Of a stretch of 64,000 bases of DNA, positions 54,302 through 64,000 are shown piece by piece (position 1 is the stretch's first letter; each line of letters opens with the position of its first letter). The stretch is from Rivihabitans pingtungensis. Its GTDB lineage: Bacteria; Pseudomonadota; Gammaproteobacteria; Burkholderiales; Aquaspirillaceae. The stretch lies in assembly GCF_003201855.1 (NCBI RefSeq), contig NZ_QJKI01000003.1:124001-188000 (forward strand), written 5' to 3'. The notes under the pieces are model-generated. The model was not told where the DNA came from, did no database searches, and saw only the letters and a program-made list of their open reading frames with translations. A program made the translations under genes and the position numbers.

Positions 54302-55831
54302 ATGAAACCACGCGCCCTGCTCAGTCTGCTGCTCTCCGCCTCTCTGCTGTGCTCGCCGCTGGCCGCTCAGGCCGACGCGCTGGCGCTGCCCGATCTTGGC
54401 GACGCCTCGCAAACCACCCTGTCGCCGCAGGCCGAGCAAAAACTCGGCCGCCAGATCATGGCGATGATCCGCGAATCCGGCGAGATGCTGGACGATCCTG
54501 AGGTCGAGCTGTATCTCAATCAACTGGGCCGGCGGCTTTCCAGCGCCTCGCCCGAGTTGGGGCAGAATTTTCAGTTCTTTCCCATGCTGGATCCGCAGAT
54601 CAACGCCTTTGCCCTGCCGGGCGGCTATATCGGCGTGCACACCGGGCTGATCTACACCGCGCAAAGCGAATCCGAACTGGCCTCGGTGATCGGCCACGAA
54701 ATGGCCCATGTCGTTCAGCACCATATTGCTCGCTCGATGGTGCAGCAGGGCAATAACCAGCTGCTGGCGATTGCCGGCCTGCTGGTGGCGATTCTGGCCG
54801 CCAGTGTCAGCAAAAACAGCCAGGTCAGCGCCGCCGCCGTGAATGCCGGCACCGGCATGGCCATCCAGAACCAACTGACTTTCAGCCGTGAGTTTGAACG
54901 CGAAGCCGACAATATCGGCATGCAGATTTTGTCGCGCGCCGGTTTTGACGCCCGCGCCATGCCGATGTTTTTCGAGCGCATGCAGCGGGTGAACCGGGTG
55001 AACGACAACCAGGCGCTGGCGTTTTTGCGCACCCACCCGGTAACTGGCGAGCGCATCAGCGCCGGCCAGGACCGCGCCGCCCAGCTGCCAGTCAAGCTGG
55101 TGGCCGACAGCCCGGCGTTTTTGCTGGTGCGAGAAAAAGCCCGAGTGTTGCAGTTGGGGCCGATGGAGGCGGTGAAGTTTTATCAGCATGCCCTGGCGCA
55201 GCGTCAGTTCAATAACGAAGCGGCGATCTGGTATGGTCTGGCGGTGGCCAAGCTCAAGCTGGGAGACGCCAACGGCGCGCAGAGCGCCTTGAACGAGGCC
55301 AGTCAGCGCATGGGCCCGCAGCCGATGTTGCTGAGCTTTGCCGGCGCCATCCGTCTGCATCAGCGCGATTACCCTGGTGCACGGGCGCTGTTCCGCGATG
55401 CCGTCCGCCGTTACCCGGATGCGCGCTATCTGGCCTATGGCGAGGTGGACGCCGCCCAGGCACAGGGCGACGCCGCCGGGGTGGCTGCGCTGCTCAAACC
55501 CTTGTCGGTGCGCTACGCCAGCGACCCGGAGCTCTGGCAGCGGGTGGCGCGCCAGTATGCGGATCATGACCGCCTGCGCTATCACCAGGCGCTGGGCAAT
55601 GCCTATTACCTGCAAAACAAGCCTTCTGCCGCGCTGGAGCAATACCAGCTGGCCAGCCAGGCGCCGGGCGAGGATTTTTATGTGCGCTCGTCCATCGAGG
55701 CGCGCATCCGCGAGCTGCAAACCCAGCTGGACGAAGCGCGCAAGGAAAACGGCGGCAAACCCTTGCCGCGCGAGCGCTGGCGCGACAGCATGCAACACGA
55801 CCATGCCCCGCTGAGCAGCCACGCGCACTGA
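54302..55831 (+). CDS. bepA: M48-family metalloprotease (BepA-like) with TPR repeats
   Basis: The protein has 509 residues from the ATG at 54302; the ATG at 54290 is an alternative. The signal peptide is ALLSLLLSASLLCSPLAAQADA. The zinc protease motif is GHEMAHVVQHH, with the third ligand in FEREADNIGM. INAFALPGGYIGVHTGLI is the family block. The C-terminal half holds TPR-like repeats. BepA-type proteins degrade or assist misassembled LptD and BAM in the periplasm. The same fold may also be called YfgC. Confidence 0.92.
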   Translation: MKPRALLSLLLSASLLCSPLAAQADALALPDLGDASQTTLSPQAEQKLGRQIMAMIRESGEMLDDPEVELYLNQLGRRLSSASPELGQNFQFFPMLDPQINAFALPGGYIGVHTGLIYTAQSESELASVIGHEMAHVVQHHIARSMVQQGNNQLLAIAGLLVAILAASVSKNSQVSAAAVNAGTGMAIQNQLTFSREFEREADNIGMQILSRAGFDARAMPMFFERMQRVNRVNDNQALAFLRTHPVTGERISAGQDRAAQLPVKLVADSPAFLLVREKARVLQLGPMEAVKFYQHALAQRQFNNEAAIWYGLAVAKLKLGDANGAQSALNEASQRMGPQPMLLSFAGAIRLHQRDYPGARALFRDAVRRYPDARYLAYGEVDAAQAQGDAAGVAALLKPLSVRYASDPELWQRVARQYADHDRLRYHQALGNAYYLQNKPSAALEQYQLASQAPGEDFYVRSSIEARIRELQTQLDEARKENGGKPLPRERWRDSMQHDHAPLSSHAH

Positions 55832-56327
55832 TTTCTGCGTTTTCTACACACTCACCATGCCCGCCCGACGGCACGATACGGCCTACCGGTTTTTCCGCCA
55901 CGGGCGGCGGCCGAGCACGCGTCTGGGTGCGCCTTGCTGCTGGCATGGTCAGTGCTCCCATCACATGCCTTGAGGCTGAATCTGGCCAAAAACCACGCTA
56001 TAACGAAACTTGCGCGCGCAAGTGTGCAAAAAACAACATGACGCGCCGCAGCAATTTGCCTTTGCGCAAGCAGTTTTGATTATTTGTTTGCTCAAACGAA
56101 TGCATTGTGTTCAAAATCCGACATCCAGCAACATGAACGCGCCAAAAAATCGGGTGACCCCTGGCAGAGCGCGGGCCAGACCGGGCTGGACAGGAGGCAG
56201 AGCACAGAGTTTTCTGATCGTTTCTGTTCGTTTGCAAACATTCGACGGGCAACCAGCCCGCAATCGGCAGATTTCCGGCGCGCATCGCCGCCGCTGCCCA
56301 ACCCTATCGCTCAAGAGGTGGAGAGAC
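55832..56327. other. Long gap before aceE
   Basis: I see no supported gene in these 496 bases. The stretch 55990-56130 is AT-rich and is the likely promoter region (TTTGCGCAAGCAGTTTTGATTATTTG). An inverted repeat GCGCGC lies near 56011. It would give aceE a leader of about 200 nt. An open frame through it exists in the aceE frame but lacks pyruvate dehydrogenase similarity. Confidence 0.5.
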
Positions 56328-58994
<2,667 letters not shown>

Positions 58995-59023
58995 CCCGGA
59001 CGACGCGCGACAAGGACAAGAAC

Positions 59024-60658
59024 ATGAGCAATCTGATTGAAGTCAAAATCCCCGACATTGGCGGCCACAGCGGCGTGGACGTCATCGAAGTGTTCGTCAA
59101 GCCGGGCGACAGCATCAAGGTGGACGACGCCCTGGTGACGCTGGAAACCGACAAAGCCACCATGGACGTGCCGTCCAGCGCGGCCGGCGTGGTCAAGGAA
59201 GTCAAAATCGCCGTCGGCAGCAAAGTCAGCGAAGGCGATGTGGTGCTGCTGCTGGAAGCCAGCGCCGCCGACGCCCCGGCCGCGCCCGCTGCGGCGCCGG
59301 CCCCTGCGGCCGCCCCGGCTGCGCCGGCAGCGGCAGCTGCCCCGGCCGCCAGCGCCAATGTGGACATCGTGGTGCCGGATATCGGCGGCCACAGCAATGT
59401 GGACGTGATTGAAGTCGCGGTGAAAGTGGGCGACGAGATCAAGGTGGACGACACCCTGATCACCCTGGAAACCGACAAGGCCACCATGGACGTGCCGGCC
59501 ACCGCCGCTGGCGTGGTCACCGCCGTGGCCATCAAGGTGGGCGACAAGGTCAGCGAAGGCGCGCTGATTGTCACCGTCGCCGCCGCAGGCGCAGCGCCTG
59601 CGCCCGCCGCTGCGCCGGCTCCGGCCCCGGCGGCTGCGCCCGTTGTTGCCGCGCCCGCGCCGGTGGCCGCTGCTGCCGCCCCGGCCCCGGTGGCCGCTCC
59701 GGCTGCCCTGCCGGCCATCAACGAAGCCAGCTTCGCCACCGCCCACGCCGGCCCGTCGGTGCGCCGTCTGGCGCGCGAGCTGGGCGTAGACCTGGGCCGG
59801 GTGAGCGGCTCGGGCCGCAAAGGCCGCATTGTCGAGCAGGACGTGAAGTCCTTCGTCAAGGGCGTGATGCAAAACCCGGCGCTGCTGGCGCCGACCGCCG
59901 CGCCGGCCGCCGGCTCGGGCGTGGGCCTGGACCTGCTGCCGTGGCCGAAGGTGGACTTCGCCAAGTTTGGCCCGATCGAAACCAAGCCGCTGTCGCGCAT
60001 CCAGAAGATCTCCGGCGCCAATCTGGCGCGCAACTGGGTGATGATTCCGCACGTCACGTTCAACGACGATTGCGACATCACCGAGCTGGAAGACTTCCGC
60101 AAGACCATCGGCAAGGAATGGGAAAAATCCGGCCTGAAGATCAGCCCGCTGGCCTTCATCATCAAGGCCGCCGCCGAAGCGCTGAAAGCCTTCCCGACCT
60201 TCAACAGCTCGCTGGACGGCGACAACCTGGTGCTGAAACAGTACTACCACATCGGCTTTGCCGCCGACACGCCCAATGGGCTGGTGGTGCCGGTGATCAA
60301 GGACGCCGACAAGAAGGGCCTCAAGCAAATCGCCAAGGAACTGACCGACCTGTCCGCGCTGGCGCGCGACGGCAAGCTCAAGCCCACCGACATGCAGGGC
60401 GCCACCTTCACCATTTCCAGCCTGGGCGGCATTGGCGGCACTGGCTTCACCCCGATCGTCAATGCGCCGGAAGTGGCCATCCTGGGCGTGTGCAAGAGCC
60501 AGATCAAGCCGGTGTGGAATGGCAAGGAATTCACCCCGCGCCTGATGTGCCCGCTGTCGCTGTCGTTTGACCACCGCGTGATCGACGGCGCCGCCGCCGC
60601 CCGCTTTACCGTGTATCTGGGCAAGCTGCTGAGCGATGTGCGTCGCCTGATCCTGTAA
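59024..60658 (+). CDS. aceF: Pyruvate dehydrogenase E2, dihydrolipoamide acetyltransferase
   Basis: The protein has 544 residues. It holds two lipoyl domains, each with LETDKATMDVP around the lipoyl Lys (about 44 and 160), joined by Ala/Pro-rich linkers. The peripheral subunit-binding domain reads AGPSVRRLARELGVDLGRVSGSGRKGRIVEQDV. The catalytic domain has FDDDC-type binding and the active-site FDHRVIDGAAAARF. Two lipoyl domains rather than three is typical of betaproteobacteria. It follows aceE by 29 nt. Confidence 0.96.
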   Translation: MSNLIEVKIPDIGGHSGVDVIEVFVKPGDSIKVDDALVTLETDKATMDVPSSAAGVVKEVKIAVGSKVSEGDVVLLLEASAADAPAAPAAAPAPAAAPAAPAAAAAPAASANVDIVVPDIGGHSNVDVIEVAVKVGDEIKVDDTLITLETDKATMDVPATAAGVVTAVAIKVGDKVSEGALIVTVAAAGAAPAPAAAPAPAPAAAPVVAAPAPVAAAAAPAPVAAPAALPAINEASFATAHAGPSVRRLARELGVDLGRVSGSGRKGRIVEQDVKSFVKGVMQNPALLAPTAAPAAGSGVGLDLLPWPKVDFAKFGPIETKPLSRIQKISGANLARNWVMIPHVTFNDDCDITELEDFRKTIGKEWEKSGLKISPLAFIIKAAAEALKAFPTFNSSLDGDNLVLKQYYHIGFAADTPNGLVVPVIKDADKKGLKQIAKELTDLSALARDGKLKPTDMQGATFTISSLGGIGGTGFTPIVNAPEVAILGVCKSQIKPVWNGKEFTPRLMCPLSLSFDHRVIDGAAAARFTVYLGKLLSDVRRLIL

Positions 60659-60718
60659 CGTCACCTGGCCTTTTGCCGGCCGGACGCGTTCCGGCCGGCC
60701 ACGCGATTGGGAAAATTC

Positions 60719-62488
60719 ATGAGCACCCTGATTGAACTGAAAGTCCCCGATATCGGCGGCCACAGCAATGTGGACGTGATCGAGGTATTCATCAAAGCGG
60801 GCGACAGCGTAGCCAAGGACGATGCGCTGGTCACCCTGGAAACCGACAAAGCCACCATGGACGTGCCGGCCGACGCCGCCGGCGTGGTCAAGGAAGTCAA
60901 AATCGCCGTGGGCAGCAAGGTCAGCGAAGGCGATGTCATCGCCCTGATCGAAGCCAGCGCAGCAGCAGCGCCGGCTGCCGCCCCGGCCGCCGAAGCCAAA
61001 CCCGCCGCCGCCCCGGCGGCTGCTCCGGTGGCCGCCAGCCACAGCGGCGCGGCGGATATTGAATGCGATGTGCTGGTGCTGGGCGCCGGCCCTGGCGGCT
61101 ATTCCGCCGCCTTCCGCGCCGCCGACCTGGGCCTGAAAGTGGTGCTGGTCGAGCGTTACAGCACGCTGGGTGGCGTGTGCCTGAACGTGGGCTGCATCCC
61201 GTCCAAGGCGCTGCTGCACAACGCGGCGGTGATCGACGAAGTCAAGCATCTGGCCGCCAACGGCATCAAGTTTGCCGAGCCGGAAATCGACATCGACATG
61301 CTGCGCGGCTACAAAGAAAAAGTCATCGGCAAGCTCACTGGCGGCTTGGCTGGCATGGCCAAGGCGCGCAAAGTGCAAGTGGTGCGCGGCGTGGGCCAGT
61401 TCCTCGATCCGCATCATCTGCAAGTGGAAACCACCGACGGCCAAGGCCAGGACAAGACCGGCGCCAAGCAAGTGGTCAAGTTCAAGAATGCCATCATCGC
61501 CGCTGGCAGCCGCGTGGTGAACCTGCCGTTCATCCCGCAAGACCCGCGCATTGTCGATTCCACTGGTGCGCTGGAACTGAAATCCGTGCCGAAGAAAATG
61601 CTGATCATCGGCGGCGGCATCATCGGCCTGGAAATGGGCACGGTGTACTCCACCCTGGGCGCACGCCTGGACGTGGTGGAAATGCTGGACGGCCTGATGC
61701 AGGGCGCCGACCGCGACCTGGTCAAGGTGTGGCAGAAGATGAACGAGCACCGCTTCGACAACATCATGACCAGCACCAAGACCGTGGCGGTTGAAGCGAA
61801 GGAAGACGGCATCTACGTCACCTTTGAAGGCGCCAAGGCCCCGGCCGAACCGCAGCGCTACGACCTGGTGCTGGTGGCCGCCGGCCGCGCGCCGAACGGC
61901 AAGCTGATCGGCGCCGAAAACGCTGGCGTGGCGGTGACCGACCGTGGCTTTATCGAGGTGGACAAACAGCAGCGCACCAACGTCCCCCACATCTACGCCA
62001 TCGGCGACATCGTCGGCCAGCCGATGCTGGCGCACAAGGCGGTGCACGAGGCGCATGTGGCGGCAGAAAACTGCGCCGGCCAGAAGTCCTACTTCGACGC
62101 GCGGGTGATTCCGGGCGTGGCCTACACCGACCCGGAAGTGGCCTGGGTGGGCGTCACCGAAGAAATCGCCAAGCGCGACGGCATCAAGATCGAAAAAGCC
62201 GTGTTCCCGTGGGCAGCGTCTGGCCGCGCCATCGCCAACGGCCGCGACGAAGGCTTCACCAAGCTGATTTTTGATGCGGAAACCCATCAGGTGATCGGCG
62301 GCGCGATTGTCGGCACCCACGCTGGCGACATGCTGGGCGAAATCTGCCTGGCCATCGAAATGGGCTGCGACGCCACCGACATCGGCAAAACCATCCATGC
62401 TCACCCGACGCTGGGCGAAAGCATCGGCATGGCCGCTGAAGTCGCCCACGGCAGCTGCACCGACCTGCCGCCGCAACGCAAGAAGTAA
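60719..62488 (+). CDS. lpd: Dihydrolipoamide dehydrogenase (E3) with N-terminal lipoyl domain
   Basis: The protein has 589 residues. Residues 1-80 form a lipoyl domain (VPDIGGHSNVDVIEVFIKAGD, lipoyl Lys in LETDKATMDVP). An Ala/Pro-rich linker follows. The FAD-binding start is VLVLGAGPGGYSAAFRAADLGLKVVLVE, the redox disulfide is GGVCLNVGCIPSKALLH, and the C-terminal HAHPTLGES has the catalytic His. An E3 with its own lipoyl domain is known in Neisseria and some other betaproteobacteria. The start at 60719 is set by GGGAAAATTC upstream. Confidence 0.96.
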   Translation: MSTLIELKVPDIGGHSNVDVIEVFIKAGDSVAKDDALVTLETDKATMDVPADAAGVVKEVKIAVGSKVSEGDVIALIEASAAAAPAAAPAAEAKPAAAPAAAPVAASHSGAADIECDVLVLGAGPGGYSAAFRAADLGLKVVLVERYSTLGGVCLNVGCIPSKALLHNAAVIDEVKHLAANGIKFAEPEIDIDMLRGYKEKVIGKLTGGLAGMAKARKVQVVRGVGQFLDPHHLQVETTDGQGQDKTGAKQVVKFKNAIIAAGSRVVNLPFIPQDPRIVDSTGALELKSVPKKMLIIGGGIIGLEMGTVYSTLGARLDVVEMLDGLMQGADRDLVKVWQKMNEHRFDNIMTSTKTVAVEAKEDGIYVTFEGAKAPAEPQRYDLVLVAAGRAPNGKLIGAENAGVAVTDRGFIEVDKQQRTNVPHIYAIGDIVGQPMLAHKAVHEAHVAAENCAGQKSYFDARVIPGVAYTDPEVAWVGVTEEIAKRDGIKIEKAVFPWAASGRAIANGRDEGFTKLIFDAETHQVIGGAIVGTHAGDMLGEICLAIEMGCDATDIGKTIHAHPTLGESIGMAAEVAHGSCTDLPPQRKK

Positions 62489-62513
62489 ACGCCAGCGGCA
62501 TCGCGTAAACAAC

Positions 62514-62546
62514 AAAAGGGCAAGCCTGATGAGGGCTTGCCCTTTT
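62514..62546 (+). terminator. Terminator after lpd
   Basis: AAAAGGGCAAGCC and GGCTTGCCCTTTT form a 13-bp stem with a TGATGAG loop region. It closes the pyruvate dehydrogenase operon. Confidence 0.9.
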
Positions 62547-62580
62547 GTCATGGCGTGCAGCCGTGCCCGGCGAAGCGATC

Positions 62581-62802
62581 ATGCTTCACAGCGCGCTTTG
62601 TGATGCGTTTGTCGAGAAGGCGCAAAAGATGGCCCCGCCAGGCGCGGTGGACCATATCCAACGTAGCTGCCCTGGCCATGCCGCCGCTGGCAAGGCAGGA
62701 CAAGCACACGGAGAGGATGTTGCCCGCCACGCCCAACATCCAGCGCTGCCTTTGACCACCAGCCAGCATGAGGAGCCCGACCGATGCGCGCATTTCATAT
62801 GA
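62581..62802 (+). CDS. Hypothetical small protein (uncertain)
   Basis: An open frame from the ATG at 62581 gives 73 residues beginning MLHSALCDAFVEKAQKMAPPG and ending DRCAHFI. The codon bias is mixed, and the Shine-Dalgarno site is weak. It overlaps the start of the EEP-like gene by 19 nt. It may only be the leader of that gene. I do not recognise the protein. Confidence 0.3.
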   Translation: MLHSALCDAFVEKAQKMAPPGAVDHIQRSCPGHAAAGKAGQAHGEDVARHAQHPALPLTTSQHEEPDRCAHFI

Positions 62803-63668
62803 ACCTTCTGACCTACAACGCCAACACGCAATTTCCAGCCGGCGGTGCAGCCCAGGGCAAGCACCAGGCCTTGCGCCAGGAAATGGCCAACTATCGCGCC
62901 AATGTCATCGGCGGCAATGCCGTGCATCTGGCAGGCTTTACCGAAGTACTGGTGGCCGACGCCGCCAATCCGGCCAATGTCCGCCAGGCACTGAACGATT
63001 TTGGCGCGGCGCTGGGCATTGCGCCCGGCGCCCACGGCCGCCAACTGGCAGTGATTCGCTGCGGGCGCACGGTGCTGCAAAACAGCAATGAAGTGGTGGC
63101 CATCGTGTTGGACGGCAACGCCGTGATCCAGCGTTACGGTCTGCTGTGGTTCAACAATCCCAACGCCATGCAATGGCAAGACCGCCAGATTGCCAGCCAA
63201 GGCGTGTACACCGCCAATCTGGGTATTCCAGCTCAGGCCGTGCCGGATTATCGCTACATCGTCTATGTCAGCTTCACCCTGAATGGCGCAGCCTACACCG
63301 TCGGTTTCCTGCACAACCGTGCACCGGGCAATGAACAGGCCGTGCTGGTGATGAACGGCCTGCGCGCCCTGCTGGAAGCCCAGGCACCGGTGGCGCTGAC
63401 CCTGTGCGGCGGCGATTTCAACGCCAACTCGCCAGTGGCCGGCCCTGGCGGCGTGGGCCAGTTGTATCCGCCCAATGGCCATCATCCGTCCTGGTATTAC
63501 TCGCCCGGCGCCACCACTGCCGCCGGCAACCGCTATGACTACTGGATCAGCTACCCGCAATTGTTCCAGGCGCCAGGCGCCACGGCGGCAGCCAACGCCA
63601 CGCCGACCTTGCCCAATCCGAACCAGACCGGCTCTGACCATCGCGGCGTGGGCATTCTGCTGGTCTGA
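62784..63668 (+). CDS. Endonuclease/exonuclease/phosphatase (EEP)-fold protein
   Basis: The protein has 294 residues. The EEP residues are visible in order: LLTYNANTQF at the start, Glu54 in LAGFTEVLV, H176/N177 in GFLHNRAPG, D210 and N212 in CGGDFNANS, and D284-H285 in TGSDHRGVGILLV. It should bind Mg2+ and cut a phosphodiester or phosphomonoester. There is no signal peptide. GAGGAG lies 11 nt before the ATG at 62784. It stands alone between two terminators. The biological role is unknown; DNase, phosphatase or toxin roles are all possible. Confidence 0.7.
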   Translation: MRAFHMNLLTYNANTQFPAGGAAQGKHQALRQEMANYRANVIGGNAVHLAGFTEVLVADAANPANVRQALNDFGAALGIAPGAHGRQLAVIRCGRTVLQNSNEVVAIVLDGNAVIQRYGLLWFNNPNAMQWQDRQIASQGVYTANLGIPAQAVPDYRYIVYVSFTLNGAAYTVGFLHNRAPGNEQAVLVMNGLRALLEAQAPVALTLCGGDFNANSPVAGPGGVGQLYPPNGHHPSWYYSPGATTAAGNRYDYWISYPQLFQAPGATAAANATPTLPNPNQTGSDHRGVGILLV

Positions 63669-63681
63669 CAAAGCCACAAAC

Positions 63682-63711
63682 AAAACGGCGAGCCAGATGG
63701 CTCGCCGTTTT
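63682..63711. terminator. Bidirectional terminator between the EEP gene and argB
   Basis: AAAACGGCGAGCC and GGCTCGCCGTTTT form a 13-bp perfect stem with an AGAT loop, with A and T tracts on both sides. It can serve both convergent genes. Confidence 0.9.
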
Positions 63712-63732
63712 GCGTGAGGCGGCAGGGATTGC

Positions 63733-64000
<268 letters not shown>

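Overview
The window is a high-GC bacterial chromosome segment, most likely from a betaproteobacterium of the order Neisseriales (Chromobacteriaceae-like). The main reasons are the gene order ispE / tRNA-Gln / prs / rplY / pth / ychF, a diheme cytochrome c5, a dihydrolipoamide dehydrogenase that carries its own lipoyl domain, and about ten intergenic elements that resemble the Correia repeats (CREE/NEMIS) of Neisseria. I cannot assign genus or species from the sequence alone.

Layout. 0-4.4 kb: 5-formyl-THF cyclo-ligase (cut by the window edge), 6S RNA, zapA and a zapB-like gene on the minus strand, then a cobalamin nucleotide-loop set (cobU divergent from cobTCS). 4.4-13.9 kb: a GH19 lysozyme-like gene, hemE, an AraC/GyrI regulator, diheme cytochrome c5, tRNA-Arg(CCG), a membrane diguanylate cyclase, Rep helicase and apaH. 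13.9-15.8 kb: an AAA ATPase paired with a TOPRIM/DUF4276-like gene that is broken by a Correia-like element. 15.8-24.3 kb: plsC, mutM, a TPR lipoprotein, lolB, ispE, tRNA-Gln, prs, rplY, pth, ychF.

24.4-38.5 kb is an acquired defence island. A tyrosine integrase is followed by nine genes on the opposite strand, mostly overlapping or nearly so: hsdM, hsdS, a PrrC-like anticodon nuclease, rhuM, hsdR, qatA, qatB, qatC, qatD. The type I R-M set looks like the EcoR124I/EcoprrI (type IC) family: HsdS has a TAEL spacer repeat, HsdR has its catalytic residues at D151/E165/K167 and K313, and the PrrC-like protein keeps an R-x3-E-x31-H triad. The adjoining qat genes match the known QatABCD anti-phage system. 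No Correia-like element lies in the island, and its composition is lower in GC than the surroundings.

38.7-43.6 kb is the histidine cluster (hisC divergent from hisB-H-A-F-I-E), followed by a HIT protein, tatABC and a DUF2069 protein (to 45.8 kb). 46-52.1 kb: pxpA, rlmH, rsfS, nadD, a beta carbonic anhydrase, an alpha/beta hydrolase and pxpC-pxpB, with Correia-like elements between many of them. 52.2-55.8 kb: a MarR-type regulator, an ArsR/BigR-like regulator with two YeeE/YedE half-proteins, and a BepA-like M48 protease. 56.3-62.5 kb: pyruvate dehydrogenase genes aceE-aceF-lpd. The window ends with an EEP-fold protein and the C-terminal part of argB.

The most interesting items are the Correia-like element family (including one copy that splits a gene), the compact Qat + type IC R-M + anticodon nuclease operon, and the four-copy 12-bp repeat in hsdS that could switch methylation specificity.
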